64,000 nt of DNA from Pseudomonas sp. JAI120 (GCF_014207255.1 NZ_JACHCZ010000002.1:310001-374000); one strand, 5' to 3'. Counted from the first letter of the stretch, positions 1 through 9,441 are shown. Notes: generated by a model from the sequence alone, not told the origin. Numbers and translations: made by a program.

Positions 1-2
1 GG

Positions 3-518
3 CCGCGCTTGCAAGAGATAGACAATAAAACCTTAATCGTGGCCTCTCTAGGCAAATCATTTGGTGCCAGTGGAGGACTGATCATGTTCGGTAGCGAAAG
101 ACAGAAAAGTCTAATGTACCGATACGGCGGCCCCAGTAACTGGTCTCAAAGTCTGAACTCTGCCGCCATAGGAGCCGGGCTGGCGTCAATAAAAATACAT
201 CAAACAACCGAGCTATCCGTGCGTCAAGAACAGCTTCAAACCAACATCCGGTTATTCGACAGCCTTATCCACACTGAACAACAGGGTGCCCACACCGCAA
301 TACGATTGGTAACCTGCGGCGAGGCTGAAAAAGCGAACACACTCGCTATACGACTGGCTGACAGCGGATTTTTCACTTCTGCCGTATTTTTTCCTGTGGT
401 GCCCAAGGGAAAAGCAGCATTACGTATAACTCTTCGGGCAGACATGAGCCCTAAGACAGTAGAGTTGTTTTGCTCAACACTGACAGCCTTAATAGAGGAA
501 CACAAAGACGCAAACTAA
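3..518 (+). CDS. Alpha-oxoamine synthase family PLP enzyme, C-terminal part (5' end cut by window)
   Basis: The reading frame is open from the left edge, so the gene starts outside the window. The visible part carries SLGKSFGASGG, whose lysine (codon 54-56) fits the PLP-binding lysine of the AONS/KBL (BioF, Kbl, serine palmitoyltransferase) family of fold-type I enzymes. These condense an amino acid with an acyl-CoA and lose CO2. The C-terminal small domain follows (AALRITLRADMS near the end, like the RI...HT block of BioF). Base composition is visibly AT-richer than the genes to the right, which suggests acquired DNA. The substrate cannot be told from this fragment; CqsA-like, biotin or natural-product roles are all possible. 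An MFS exporter follows 140 bases downstream on the same strand. Confidence 0.75.
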   Translation, partial: PRLQEIDNKTLIVASLGKSFGASGGLIMFGSERQKSLMYRYGGPSNWSQSLNSAAIGAGLASIKIHQTTELSVRQEQLQTNIRLFDSLIHTEQQGAHTAIRLVTCGEAEKANTLAIRLADSGFFTSAVFFPVVPKGKAALRITLRADMSPKTVELFCSTLTALIEEHKDAN

Positions 519-658
519 ATTTCGCACCTACTATAACCAACCTCCACATAAGCACTCTTATTTCTCAGTGAGCATAAGCATCAATCATTGTTCGGATCTA
601 TACGGATGAATCGACTTACGATGACGTACGCAGAACTTAAGGCGCAGGATGCCTCCCC

Positions 659-1846
659 TTGAAAAAAACCACCAGTCTCGCCCTCGCTTGCTGCGCCGCC
701 TTCCTCGCCCAAGTCGGCATTAGCAGCTATTTGCCCGCTGTACCGGTCATCGCCCAGTCCCTGCTCGCCGCCGAAGACCACGTCGCACTGGCCCTGGCGG
801 TGTACCTGGTAGGAATGGCGCTGCCGATGTTGCTCTGGGGCAGCCTGGGGGAGCGTTTTGGCAGAAAGCCGGTACTGCTGGGGGCGCTGGCAGTATATGC
901 CTTGGCAAGCGCAGCGATTCCATCGGCCTTTAACGTCGAATCTTTTTTGTCATTACGGCTGATTCAGGGTTTGGGGGCGGGCGGAGTCTCGGTTATGGCC
1001 AGATTGTTGGTGAGAGACAGTTTCAGCGGGGCGCTTTTGGCCAGGGGGTTGTCGTGGCTGGGGATGACGTTTGTAATCGCCCTAGGTATCGGCCAGTTCA
1101 TGGGGTCGCTGTTGCAGGCGGCCTTCGGCTGGAAGGCAATTTTCTATGGGTTGGCAATAAGTGCTGTCACGTTGATTGCTGTGTTGCAAAGGGTGGTGTT
1201 TCCGTCAGTGATAAAGGCTGATTCGCCAGACTCAGCCTGGCGGATCTACGCCACGATTGTGCGGCATCCCCCCTTTCTACACGCAGCATTGGCCGGTGGG
1301 CTGGGCTATGGGGTGATCATTGCATTCAACACCTGTGCACCGCTGATACTGCAAGGGCGTTTCGAGTGGAGCGCGGCGCAGTACGGCTGGCTGGGGTGGC
1401 CTATCAGCGGGGCCTATCTGGCGGGGGCGTTTATGGTTAATCGCTTCGTGGCCCGCATGGGGCGGTTGACGATGATGAGCTGGGGCGTGGGACTGGCGTT
1501 AACGGGAGCGGCGCTGATGCTGTTGGGCAGTGTGTTTGCCAGCGAGATCGCACTGTTGTTGTGGCTGCCCTATTGCCTGGCGATATTTGGGCAATCGATG
1601 AGTTACCCCATCAGTTTGTCACTTGCTAATGATCAGTCGCCGGTCGGCGGTTCCTATGCCATAGCCTTGAGCGGCTTTATGCATCAGTTGATGGTGGCGT
1701 TGATCGGCGGCGTAGCAAGCCTGCTGGTGAGTCAGCAGGCATGGCCATTGGCGCTCTTGTGCGTGGCGTTGGCTGGCGGCGCATTCACGTGTGCCGCCAG
1801 TTGCCGGACACATCAGAACGCGCTGCGAAAGATCTCCTCAATCTGA
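659..1846 (+). CDS. MFS drug-type exporter, Bcr/CflA-like
   Basis: A 395-residue, 12-helix major facilitator protein of the inner membrane. The loop after helix 2 carries [14 protein letters not shown], the motif A form typical of proton-driven Bcr/CflA-type exporters. The reading frame opens with TTG; no in-frame ATG lies close upstream, and an AGGA stands about nine bases before the TTG. It ends convergent with the yiaY gene, and the two overlap: the MFS stop lies at 1844-1846 and the yiaY stop at 1813-1815. It may export a product made by the synthase upstream, but this is inference from position only. Its leader shares a 13-base block and a CCCTTGA start context with the EamA gene at 8527. 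Confidence 0.8.
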   Translation: MKKTTSLALACCAAFLAQVGISSYLPAVPVIAQSLLAAEDHVALALAVYLVGMALPMLLWGSLGERFGRKPVLLGALAVYALASAAIPSAFNVESFLSLRLIQGLGAGGVSVMARLLVRDSFSGALLARGLSWLGMTFVIALGIGQFMGSLLQAAFGWKAIFYGLAISAVTLIAVLQRVVFPSVIKADSPDSAWRIYATIVRHPPFLHAALAGGLGYGVIIAFNTCAPLILQGRFEWSAAQYGWLGWPISGAYLAGAFMVNRFVARMGRLTMMSWGVGLALTGAALMLLGSVFASEIALLLWLPYCLAIFGQSMSYPISLSLANDQSPVGGSYAIALSGFMHQLMVALIGGVASLLVSQQAWPLALLCVALAGGAFTCAASCRTHQNALRKISSI

Positions 1847-2961
1847 CGCTGATCGGCGCGCCGTGGGTTGGTCAGCCCACATGCGTCCTTCAATGCATTG
1901 GTGGCCAGCAGCGGAATGTCCTGCAACTTGGCGCCCAGTTCGCGCAAGCCGGCGGGGATTTCAACGTCCTGGGACAGGCTGCGAATGGCGGCGATGGCGG
2001 CTTGGGCGCCCTCTTCGTCAGTGGTGCCCTTGGCGTCGACACCCATCGCGCGGCCGACGTCGCTCAAGCGCTTGGCACTGACGCTGGCGTTGAAGCTTTG
2101 CACATGGGGCAGCAGCACCGCGTTGCACACACCGTGAGGCAGGTCGTAGAGGCCGCCCAGTTGGTGGGCCATGGCATGCACGAAACCCAGGGACGCATTG
2201 TTGAACGCCATGCCCGCGAGGAACTGGGCATAGGCCATGTTTTCCCGCGCGACCTTGTCGCTGCCGTCGCGTACCGCCAGGCGCAGGTTGGCGCTGATCA
2301 GTTCGATGGCCTTGATCGCGCAGGCGTCGGTGATCGGGGTGGCCGCGGTGGACACGTAGGCTTCGATGGCGTGGGTCAGGGCGTCCATGCCGGTGGCGGC
2401 GGTGAGACCCTTGGGCATGCCGACCATCAGGCTCGGGTCGTTGACCGACAGCAGCGGCGTGACGTTGCGGTCGACGATGGCCATTTTCACGTGGCGGGTT
2501 TCGTCGGTGATGATGCAGAAACGGGTCATCTCGCTGGCGGTGCCGGCGGTGGTGTTGATCGCCACCAAGGGCATCTGCGGTTTGCTCGATTGGTCGACGC
2601 CCTCATAGTCGCCGATATGCCCACCGTTGGTGGCGCACAGGGCGATGCCCTTGGCACAGTCATGGGGCGAACCGCCGCCCAGGGACACCACGAAATCGCA
2701 GGCGCTCTGCTGCAGCAACGCCAGGCCTTTCTCGACGTTTTCCACATTGGGGTTGGGCTTGGCGCCGTCGTAGATCACTGAATCGATGTCCTGCATCGCC
2801 AGCTTCTCGGCGATCATGCTGGCCACGCCCGCCTTGGCCAGGCCGGCGTCGGTGACGATCAATGCTTTGCGAAAACCGTAGTTGCGAATGGCATTCATGG
2901 CTTCGTCGAGGCAGTCGGTGCCCATGATGTTGACGGGGGGAATGAAGAAGGTGCTGCTCAT
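1813..2961 (-). CDS. yiaY: Iron-containing alcohol dehydrogenase, YiaY type
   Basis: A 382-residue group III (iron-activated) alcohol dehydrogenase, the usual length, expected to oxidise or reduce small alcohols/aldehydes with NAD(H) in the cytoplasm. The nucleotide-binding [11 protein letters not shown] lies at residues 95-105. Metal ligands of the family are present: Asp193 and His197 in GMDALTH, His262, and His276 in YDLPHG. The sequence follows E. coli YiaY closely along its whole length; P. aeruginosa ErcA is a related alternative. The start ATG at 2961 was preferred over upstream starts because GAGGATTCGCC precedes it as a ribosome site. The 3' end overlaps the end of the MFS gene by 34 bases. 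Divergent from the DUF4917 gene. Confidence 0.9.
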   Translation of the reverse strand: MSSTFFIPPVNIMGTDCLDEAMNAIRNYGFRKALIVTDAGLAKAGVASMIAEKLAMQDIDSVIYDGAKPNPNVENVEKGLALLQQSACDFVVSLGGGSPHDCAKGIALCATNGGHIGDYEGVDQSSKPQMPLVAINTTAGTASEMTRFCIITDETRHVKMAIVDRNVTPLLSVNDPSLMVGMPKGLTAATGMDALTHAIEAYVSTAATPITDACAIKAIELISANLRLAVRDGSDKVARENMAYAQFLAGMAFNNASLGFVHAMAHQLGGLYDLPHGVCNAVLLPHVQSFNASVSAKRLSDVGRAMGVDAKGTTDEEGAQAAIAAIRSLSQDVEIPAGLRELGAKLQDIPLLATNALKDACGLTNPRRADQRQIEEIFRSAF

Positions 2962-3086
2962 GGCGAATCCTCGGATGACGTTTATGCCTACAGCATCAAC
3001 CTCACCTGCCTGCGGCACCTTGATCAGGATCAACACCCACTCGTGATAAAGTCGCCATCCAGCCGATTTCGAGTAGACCCGCCGCA

Positions 3087-4103
3087 ATGAAGGATTTCCA
3101 GGATATTGACGCCCACCTTGAAGACTGGAGCGCCCTGCGCAGCAGCACCGCCTTCAGTGGGATTCTGATCGGCAATGGCGCGAGCCGCACGATTTGGGAA
3201 GACTTCGCCTACGACTCGCTGTTCGAAAACGCGCGCACCGTCGAAGAAAAACCCTTGGGCCAATCCGAACTCAGCGTGTTCGACGCCCTGCAAACCCGCA
3301 GCTTCGAGCACGCCCTGAGCGCGCTGAAGACCACCAGTCGGGTCAACAAGGCCCTGGCGGTCAGCTCGGCGGCGCCGCGCAATCGCTACTACGCGATCAA
3401 GGAAGCGCTGATCAATACCATCCACGCCGTGCACATTCCGTGGCGCCTGGTGCAGCAGTCGACGCTGGCGACGATCAACCGCGAACTGACGAACTACGCC
3501 AGCGTGTTCACCACCAATTACGACCTGCTCAACTATTGGGCGATCCTGCACACGCCGGGCATTGATGACCTGTTCCACAGCGCCGACTCAAGCTTCGACC
3601 TGCGCAACACCCACACCGATGCCACGCGCATCCTCTACCTGCACGGCGGCCTGCACCTGGTGCGCAACCTTGACGGCACCGCGCGCAAATTGCCAAGCAC
3701 CGACAGCACCTTGCTCAGCAGCTTTGCGATCAACAACACGATCAAGACCCTGGACGATGTGCCGCTGTTTATCAACGAAGGCAAGGTGGAAGAGAAGCTC
3801 AAGACCATCCGCAGCTCGGATTACCTGTCGTTCTGCTATGAGCAGTTACTGACCCATGAGGGCGCGCTGTGCATCTTTGGCCATGACCTGGGGCCGCAGG
3901 ATAAACACGTGGTGGATGCAATTCGCCAGGCTCGGCCGACCACCCTGGCGATCTCGGTATCGGGCCGCAGCGAGGGGTTTATTCGCCAGCAGAAGCGGCG
4001 GTATTCGGAATTGTTTGAGGGCAGCGGTGTGGCGTTGAAGTTTTTTGCGGCGCGTACGCATCCGCTGGGTGATCCAGCACTCTCAGTACCCGTGGAACGC
4101 TGA
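3087..4103 (+). CDS. DUF4917 family protein with SIR2-like motifs
   Basis: A 338-residue soluble protein of the DUF4917 family, function unknown. Motifs in order resemble SIR2-type NAD-binding domains: ILIGNGAS (26-33), VFTTNYDLL (140-148), YLHGG (184-188) and [11 protein letters not shown] (264-274). In SIR2-like proteins the matching blocks are GAGxS, TTNYD, HG and GxSLxD, which build the NAD pocket. That similarity is my reading by eye, not a search result. If right, it could bind or hydrolyse NAD(H), as defence-associated SIR2 domains do, but it stands alone, divergent from yiaY, with no defence partner beside it. It has no signal peptide and no membrane segment. Confidence 0.7.
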   Translation: MKDFQDIDAHLEDWSALRSSTAFSGILIGNGASRTIWEDFAYDSLFENARTVEEKPLGQSELSVFDALQTRSFEHALSALKTTSRVNKALAVSSAAPRNRYYAIKEALINTIHAVHIPWRLVQQSTLATINRELTNYASVFTTNYDLLNYWAILHTPGIDDLFHSADSSFDLRNTHTDATRILYLHGGLHLVRNLDGTARKLPSTDSTLLSSFAINNTIKTLDDVPLFINEGKVEEKLKTIRSSDYLSFCYEQLLTHEGALCIFGHDLGPQDKHVVDAIRQARPTTLAISVSGRSEGFIRQQKRRYSELFEGSGVALKFFAARTHPLGDPALSVPVER

Positions 4104-4106
4104 TCA

Positions 4107-4124
4107 AGCTCCCTCCCACATTTT
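4107..4124. repeat. Single REP-like sequence
   Basis: GCTCCCTCCCACATTTTA matches one end of the GTGGGAGGGGGCTTGC REP family that recurs through the window. It lies just after the DUF4917 stop and has no inverted partner nearby, so it is a lone or decayed copy. Confidence 0.6.
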
Positions 4125-4154
4125 AAATCGAGTACATCCTTTAAATAGAGACAA

Positions 4155-4177
4155 ATAACAATGATTCTCGATAGTAT
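4155..4177 (+). promoter_or_regulatory. Probable Fur box before the FecI-type sigma gene
   Basis: AACAATGATTCTCGATAGT, AT-rich and made of GATAAT-like hexamers, resembles the Fur consensus (GATAATGATAATCATTATC) and lies 42-64 bases before the sigma gene start. Iron-loaded Fur would repress the sigma/anti-sigma pair here. The match is by eye. Confidence 0.55.
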
Positions 4178-4218
4178 TCACGACTTTTCCATGTCGTGCT
4201 TCGTCAAGAAGGATCTCC

Positions 4219-4758
4219 ATGTCTCGTCCCAAGCCCGACCCGTTGTCGGCCGATGCCTTTCGCGGGTTCTATGCAGATATTCTGCATTTCCTGCGCAAAC
4301 GCACGGACAACGCCAGCGACGCGGCGGACATGACCCAGGATGTCTTTACCCAGTGGCTGGACTACCGCGACCGGGCCAAGGTCGAGCAGCCACGGGCATT
4401 TCTGTTCCAGATGGCACGTAACCTGCTGCGTGATCACTGGCGCAAACAGAAGGTACGGCAGACCGTCCACCCAGATCAGGCCGACAGGGACGCCGAACCG
4501 GTCAACGACGAGCAAAACGATCCCATGGCCGCCGCACAGCGCTTGCAACGCCTGGAACAGCTGAAAGAAGTCCTCGCCGAACTCTCGCCCCGCCGGCGAG
4601 AAGCCCTTATGCTGCACCGCTTCGAAGGCCTGAGCCAGGCGCAGATCGCCGAGCGCATGGGCATTTCGACGAGCATGGTGGAAAAGCACATCGCTTTTGC
4701 CCTGCTGCATTGCAAGCGACGCCTTCAAAACGACCCCGGCACGGAGCAGCCAGAATGA
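4219..4758 (+). CDS. FecI-type ECF sigma factor
   Basis: A 179-residue extracytoplasmic-function sigma factor of the iron-starvation class. Region 2 covers about residues 12-75 (DAADMTQDVFTQWL, then RAFLFQMARNLLRDHWR) and region 4 about 115-165 (LSPRRREALMLHRFEGLSQAQIA with the helix-turn-helix). ATG is preceded by AAGGATCT. The stop overlaps the FecR start as ATGA, so the two are translationally coupled. It should drive the TonB receptor gene downstream when the receptor binds its ligand, with expression gated by the Fur box upstream. Confidence 0.93.
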   Translation: MSRPKPDPLSADAFRGFYADILHFLRKRTDNASDAADMTQDVFTQWLDYRDRAKVEQPRAFLFQMARNLLRDHWRKQKVRQTVHPDQADRDAEPVNDEQNDPMAAAQRLQRLEQLKEVLAELSPRRREALMLHRFEGLSQAQIAERMGISTSMVEKHIAFALLHCKRRLQNDPGTEQPE

Positions 4759-5723
4759 ACCGCCTGAGCGACACCGATGACCTGGATATCGAAGCGAGAG
4801 ATGCCATCGATGCCCAAGCCGCCAGCTGGTTTGCGCGCAACCATAACGACGCGGGCCGTGCCGACCGCAAGGCCTTTGCCGCCTGGCAGGCAACGCCCGC
4901 CCATGCCCGCGCCTATGCCGAGTTCGAGCAGCTGTGGGCCGACCTGGCCCAACTGCAGCAACTGAACAAACCCGTGGCACTGCCCAAGCGCAAGCCGTCG
5001 GTGTGGCGCCCGGCCCTGGCCGTCGCCGCCGCCCTGCTATGCGCGGTATTGGCCAGCCATCTCGGCGCGCCCCGCGAGCTGTATCACAGCCAGGTGGCGG
5101 CCCATGCCAAGGGCATGCGCACCTTGAGCCTGCCCGATGGCACCACCCTGTATGTGAATGCCAACACCCGCCTGCGCGTGGATTTCAGCGCCCACCAGCG
5201 CATCGTGCACCTGGACAAGGGCCAGGTGTATATCGAGGTCGCGGCCGACAAAGAGCGGCCGCTGTTCGTACAGGCCGGCGAGGCGAATGTGCGGGTGGTC
5301 GGCACTGGCTTCGATGTGCGCCGCAGCCAACAGCAACTGGTGGTCAGTGTCGCCCACGGCCAGGTCGCTTTCGAGCCGTCCGCCAAAAGCCCCGTTTCCC
5401 TGCTCGGCGCCCAGCAACGCGCCATCTACAGCTACGCCAAGGGCACAATGCAGCAGCAAACCCTCACGGCCGAAGAAGTGGCCGATTGGCGCAGCGGGCA
5501 TTTGTCGTTCCGCAACCGTGAACTGGCCAGCCTGATCGATGAACTGAGCCTGTATCGCCCGCAGGCACCGTTGCAGGTCAGTAAGGCGGTGGCGCACCTG
5601 AAAGTCTCGGGCAATCTGGATGTGAATGATCCCGACGCCCTGCTCAACGCCCTGCCCGCCCTGTTGCCGGTGAAAACCGTGGTCTCGGCCGATGGCATCG
5701 TGCGGATTGAACCGAGTAAATAA
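4755..5723 (+). CDS. FecR-type anti-sigma/sigma regulator
   Basis: A 322-residue inner-membrane regulator. The cytoplasmic N-terminal domain (DUF4880; AASWFARNH around residues 22-30, then AFAAWQATPAHARAYAEFEQLW) would bind the sigma factor. One membrane helix spans about residues 86-103. The periplasmic FecR domain follows (GTTLYVNANTRLRVDFS, then HGQVAFEP), with a C-terminal STN-like part that would contact the receptor signalling domain. The start used here is the ATG that overlaps the sigma stop, which fits coupling; a start 45 bases upstream is less likely. Confidence 0.92.
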   Translation: MNRLSDTDDLDIEARDAIDAQAASWFARNHNDAGRADRKAFAAWQATPAHARAYAEFEQLWADLAQLQQLNKPVALPKRKPSVWRPALAVAAALLCAVLASHLGAPRELYHSQVAAHAKGMRTLSLPDGTTLYVNANTRLRVDFSAHQRIVHLDKGQVYIEVAADKERPLFVQAGEANVRVVGTGFDVRRSQQQLVVSVAHGQVAFEPSAKSPVSLLGAQQRAIYSYAKGTMQQQTLTAEEVADWRSGHLSFRNRELASLIDELSLYRPQAPLQVSKAVAHLKVSGNLDVNDPDALLNALPALLPVKTVVSADGIVRIEPSK

Positions 5724-5738
5724 CCCCCGAAAATCTTA

Positions 5739-5758
5739 TTTGAGAATATTTTTCATTC
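5739..5758 (+). promoter_or_regulatory. Possible second Fur-like site or ECF promoter region before the TonB receptor
   Basis: TTTGAGAATATTTTTCATTC lies between fecR-like stop and the receptor start. GAGAAT...TTTCATT resembles a degenerate Fur box. The ECF promoter for the receptor should also be in this 127-base gap, but no clear -35/-10 pair could be fixed by eye. Confidence 0.3.
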
Positions 5759-5850
5759 GCAGGTGTGGTTTTTTTCATCTGCCCCGTCTTCCTCCGGTCT
5801 GCATCTGATCAGCACACCTTTTTGGCCATTTGGCCGCACCGGGGGATTTC

Positions 5851-8424
5851 ATGTTTCGCGCGCCTTGCCACGCTTCGCACCTGTTTTTTCGACCGACCCT
5901 CATCGCCACCTGCCTGGCGTTCAGCCTCAGTGCCCAGGCCGAGTCACTCACGCTGCACTTGCCCGCCCAGGCGCTGGCCACGTCCCTGAGCCAGGTGGCG
6001 CAGCAGGCGAAGATCCAGCTGTTATTCGATGAGGCGCTGCTCAAGAACGTGCAGGCACCGGCGCTCAACGGCGACTTCACACCGGAAGCTGCGATTCGCA
6101 GCCTGCTGAAAAACGGCGAGTTCACCCTGATCAAGATCGGCAGCACGTATGTGGTAAAGCCCGAAGAGGCCAAGACCACCCAGAGCGGCGCGATCCAGCT
6201 GGACGCCCTGAGCGTGATCGGCACCGGTAACCAGGTCGACTCCAGCACCGTCGGCCGCTCAACCATGAACCAGGCGGATATTGATCGCTATCAGCCCAAC
6301 AACATCCCCGCGCTGCTGCAGAACCTGCCCGGCGTGTTCATGGGCGGCTCGCCCAAACCCGGCGGCCAGACCATCAACATCCGCGGGATGGGCGAGGCCG
6401 AAGACGTGCCGATGTCGGTGGATGGCGCCACCAAAAGCGGCTTTGAGCGCTATCAGCAAGGCACGGTGTTTATCGAGCCCGAGCTGATCAAGAACGTCGA
6501 AGTGGAAAAAGGGCCGTACTCACCCTTCACCGGCAACGGTGGCTTCGGCGGCTCGATCATCATGGAAACCAAGGACGCCCCAGACCTGTTGGAAGAAGGC
6601 CGCAACGCCGGGGCCATGCTCAAATATGGCTACGCCAGCAACGACCACGAACAGGTCTACAGTTCGGCGGTGTATGGCCGTACCGATGATGGCCGCTTCG
6701 ATGCGCTCGCCTACCTGACGCAACGCGATGGCGGTGACATGAAGCTGGCCGGCACTCCGCCCGATCCCGAAAACCGCTACCCGATCAACCCCAAGCGCTT
6801 GCCCAACAGCGCGCAGAATGTGGACGGCAAACTGTTCAAGTTCAACGCCCACCTCACTGACGAACACAGCGTGGGCCTGTCTTACTCGCGGTCCAACAGC
6901 CAGCGATGGACCCCGTTCTCAGCCAAAAGCTACCCGACCCCGCCGCTGCAATCCGCGATTGACCGCTATGGTTACGAAGGCGCCTTGAAACGCTTCCTCG
7001 CCAACCGTGAAACCATCGATACCACCTATTCGGGCAAGTACCTCTACCAGCCGCTGGACAACCCGCTGATCGACATGAAGCTCAGCTATTCGGTGTCCCA
7101 TACCGACCAGACCGATGAGCGCGAGGCCGACGCTTCGTTCTCCCTGGCCACGGGTGGTCGCAAGATGGACACGGCCTACGGCGACAAGATTCTGGAACTG
7201 CGCAACATCAGCCTGTTCAGCACCGGCCCGCTGGAACACGCCGTGACCACTGGGGTGCAGGTGCGCAAGCACAAGCGTGAAACCGAAAGCTGGATGCCCG
7301 GCGCGACCTACAACACTGCCAAGTACAACTACGGGCACTTCCAGCCGTACTTCATGCCCCACGGCAAGGTCGATACCAATGCGTTCTATCTCCAGGACGC
7401 GGTGACCCTCGGCGACGTGACTATCACGCCGTCCCTGCGCTATGACCACGTACGTAATCGGGGCGAAGCCAACGATGCGCCGTACTACAGCAACCCGGAC
7501 CCGAGCATCGGCCATGACTACAGCGACCGCACCTACACCGGTTGGTCCCCGCGCCTGGCCGCCTACTGGAACATCACGCCGGACGTGGCGATGTTTGCCA
7601 GCTGGAACAAGACCTGGCGCGCCCCGGTGATCGACGAGCAGTACGAAGTCCAGGGCGTCGGCAGCCGCACCTCCACCAGCCTCAACCTCGACCCGGAACG
7701 CATCACCGCCATCACCGCAGGCAACATCACCAACTTCTCCAACCTCATCGGCCGTGGCGATAACCTGCAACTGCGTACGACGTTGTTCCACAACCGTATC
7801 GAGGACGAAATTTTCAAGGCGACTGGCATCGGCTGTGACCGTCAGAACACCGTAGTGGGGAGCATCGACAGCGTCTGCACAAGCGCCGACATGGCCGCCA
7901 AGACCAACTACCGCAACGTCGGCGGCATGACCATCAAGGGCTTCGAGCTTGAGGCTTACTACGACTCGACCTACCTGTTCGGCTCGGTTTCCTACTCCTA
8001 CGCCACAGGCAAACGCGATAACCCCTACACCAACCCGTGGGCTACCGACATCCACGTCTGGGCCCGGGACATTCCACCGGCCAAATGGGTGGTGATGATG
8101 GGCAACAAAATCCCAAGCTGGGACGCACAGTTCGGATGGCAAGCGCAGTTCGTGCGCAAGACTGACCGCCTGCCCAGCGATAGATACTCAGGCGGCTTGA
8201 ACAGCTCGGTGGGCGACACGTTCTACGACCAATACGCCAACGAGTCCTACGCCAGCATGGGCCTGTTCGCCAACTGGAAACCGCAGCAGGCCGGTCTTAA
8301 AGGCACCGAGGTCAACTTTACTGTCGACAACCTGCTCAACAACAACTACCGGCCCGCCCTCAGCGGCGACCGTGCCTACAGCCAAGGGCGCAACGCCAAG
8401 ATCAGCATCACGCGCTTCTTCTGA
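5851..8424 (+). CDS. TonB-dependent receptor/transducer with STN signalling domain (heme/HasR-like candidate)
   Basis: An 857-residue outer-membrane receptor. A signal peptide ends near AQA (residue 31). A secretin/TonB short N-terminal (STN) domain follows at about 33-85 (LHLPAQALATSLSQVA, then YVVKPEE), which marks it as a signal-transducing receptor paired with the sigma/anti-sigma genes upstream. The plug lies at about 115-240 (NLPGVFMGGSPKPGGQTINIRG) and the 22-strand barrel ends in the aromatic ITRFF. The region after the plug (GGSIIMETKDAPDLL) resembles the heme/hemoglobin receptor group that includes HasR. No hasA hemophore or hasDEF exporter follows, so the ligand is uncertain; a ferric siderophore is the alternative. 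ATG chosen because GGGGGA lies 5 bases before it. Confidence 0.88.
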   Translation: MFRAPCHASHLFFRPTLIATCLAFSLSAQAESLTLHLPAQALATSLSQVAQQAKIQLLFDEALLKNVQAPALNGDFTPEAAIRSLLKNGEFTLIKIGSTYVVKPEEAKTTQSGAIQLDALSVIGTGNQVDSSTVGRSTMNQADIDRYQPNNIPALLQNLPGVFMGGSPKPGGQTINIRGMGEAEDVPMSVDGATKSGFERYQQGTVFIEPELIKNVEVEKGPYSPFTGNGGFGGSIIMETKDAPDLLEEGRNAGAMLKYGYASNDHEQVYSSAVYGRTDDGRFDALAYLTQRDGGDMKLAGTPPDPENRYPINPKRLPNSAQNVDGKLFKFNAHLTDEHSVGLSYSRSNSQRWTPFSAKSYPTPPLQSAIDRYGYEGALKRFLANRETIDTTYSGKYLYQPLDNPLIDMKLSYSVSHTDQTDEREADASFSLATGGRKMDTAYGDKILELRNISLFSTGPLEHAVTTGVQVRKHKRETESWMPGATYNTAKYNYGHFQPYFMPHGKVDTNAFYLQDAVTLGDVTITPSLRYDHVRNRGEANDAPYYSNPDPSIGHDYSDRTYTGWSPRLAAYWNITPDVAMFASWNKTWRAPVIDEQYEVQGVGSRTSTSLNLDPERITAITAGNITNFSNLIGRGDNLQLRTTLFHNRIEDEIFKATGIGCDRQNTVVGSIDSVCTSADMAAKTNYRNVGGMTIKGFELEAYYDSTYLFGSVSYSYATGKRDNPYTNPWATDIHVWARDIPPAKWVVMMGNKIPSWDAQFGWQAQFVRKTDRLPSDRYSGGLNSSVGDTFYDQYANESYASMGLFANWKPQQAGLKGTEVNFTVDNLLNNNYRPALSGDRAYSQGRNAKISITRFF

Positions 8425-8430
8425 AAACTG

Positions 8431-8505
8431 TACGGATGAATCGGCACCCAGCTGTAAGCCCGTAATCGACGAGGGTTGTGGCTAGATGGGCTTCCCTTGA
8501 AGCCC
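8431..8505 (+). promoter_or_regulatory. Possible structured leader of the EamA gene
   Basis: The 102-base gap begins with TACGGATGAATCG (8431-8443), also found at 601-613 before the MFS exporter. It ends with a perfect 7-bp hairpin, GGGCTTC-CCTT-GAAGCCC (8488-8505), whose loop contains the CCCTTGA that also forms the MFS start context. No U-run follows, so it is not a plain terminator. It could be a cis-regulatory RNA; this is inference. Confidence 0.35.
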
Positions 8506-8526
8506 TCTGGATTTCGGATCCCTCCC

Positions 8527-9441
8527 ATGAGCTCGCGCGAAAACACCGGCATGGCCCTCGGCCTGCTGGGCGTCATCATCTTCAGCCTGACCCTGCCCTT
8601 CACCCGCATCGTGGTGCAGGAAATCCACCCGTTGCTCAACGGCCTGGGCCGTGCGTTGTTCGCGGCGGTGCCGGCGGCGGCGCTGTTGCTGTGGCGCCGT
8701 GAGCGCTGGCCGACCTGGCGGCAGGTGCGGGGTTTGTGCCTGGTGATCGCCGGGGTCATCCTCGGCTTCCCGGTGCTGTCGGCGTGGGCCATGCAAACCT
8801 TGCCGGCGTCCCATGGCGCGCTGGTCAACGGCCTGCAACCGCTGTGCGTGGCGCTGTATGCGGCGTGGCTGTCCCATGAGCGGCCGTCGAAAGCCTTCTG
8901 GGCCTGCGCGGCGTTGGGTAGTGCGCTGGTGTTGAGTTATGCGTTGATCACCGGCGCCGGCAGTATCCAGGCCGGCGACTTATTGATGCTCGGCGCGATA
9001 GCCGTCGGTGGCCTGGGCTATGCCGAAGGCGGCCGGTTGGCCAAGGAGATGGGCGGCTGGCAGGTGATCTGCTGGGCGCTGGTGCTGTCCACGCCGGTGT
9101 TGATCGGCCCGGTGTGGTACCTGGCGGCGCAGCACCAAGGCGCGATTTCCATGCGCACCTGGTGGGCGTTCGGCTATGTGTCGCTGTTCTCGCAGTTCCT
9201 GGGCTTCTTCGCCTGGTATGCCGGGCTGGCCATGGGCGGCATTGCGCGGGTCAGCCAGATTCAGCTGTTGCAGATCTTCTTCACCATCGCGTTTTCGGCG
9301 CTGTTCTTTGGTGAACATATCGAGCCGATTACCTGGGTGTTTGCCTGTGGGGTAATCGTCACGGTGATGCTCGGGCGCAAGACGGCGGTGCAGGCTGCGC
9401 CAGTCCCCTGTAGGAGCGAGCTTGCTCGCGAAGGTCGCTAA
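8527..9441 (+). CDS. EamA (DMT superfamily) transporter
   Basis: A 304-residue inner-membrane protein with ten predicted hydrophobic helices arranged as two EamA repeats (about residues 8-135 and 150-285), the drug/metabolite transporter layout for exporting amino acids or other metabolites. The ATG at 8527 has a poor ribosome site; a TTG at 8497 in frame, inside the leader hairpin, or a GTG at 8476 could also serve. The last dozen residues (CRSELAREG) are encoded by a REP element, so the true C-terminus has been extended by repeat sequence or ends within it. Substrate unknown. Confidence 0.85.
   Translation: MSSRENTGMALGLLGVIIFSLTLPFTRIVVQEIHPLLNGLGRALFAAVPAAALLLWRRERWPTWRQVRGLCLVIAGVILGFPVLSAWAMQTLPASHGALVNGLQPLCVALYAAWLSHERPSKAFWACAALGSALVLSYALITGAGSIQAGDLLMLGAIAVGGLGYAEGGRLAKEMGGWQVICWALVLSTPVLIGPVWYLAAQHQGAISMRTWWAFGYVSLFSQFLGFFAWYAGLAMGGIARVSQIQLLQIFFTIAFSALFFGEHIEPITWVFACGVIVTVMLGRKTAVQAAPVPCRSELAREGR

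Noticed and set aside
5851..8424. Naming the receptor hasR
   Set aside because: Heme-receptor likeness is limited to parts of the chain, and no hemophore or exporter genes follow.
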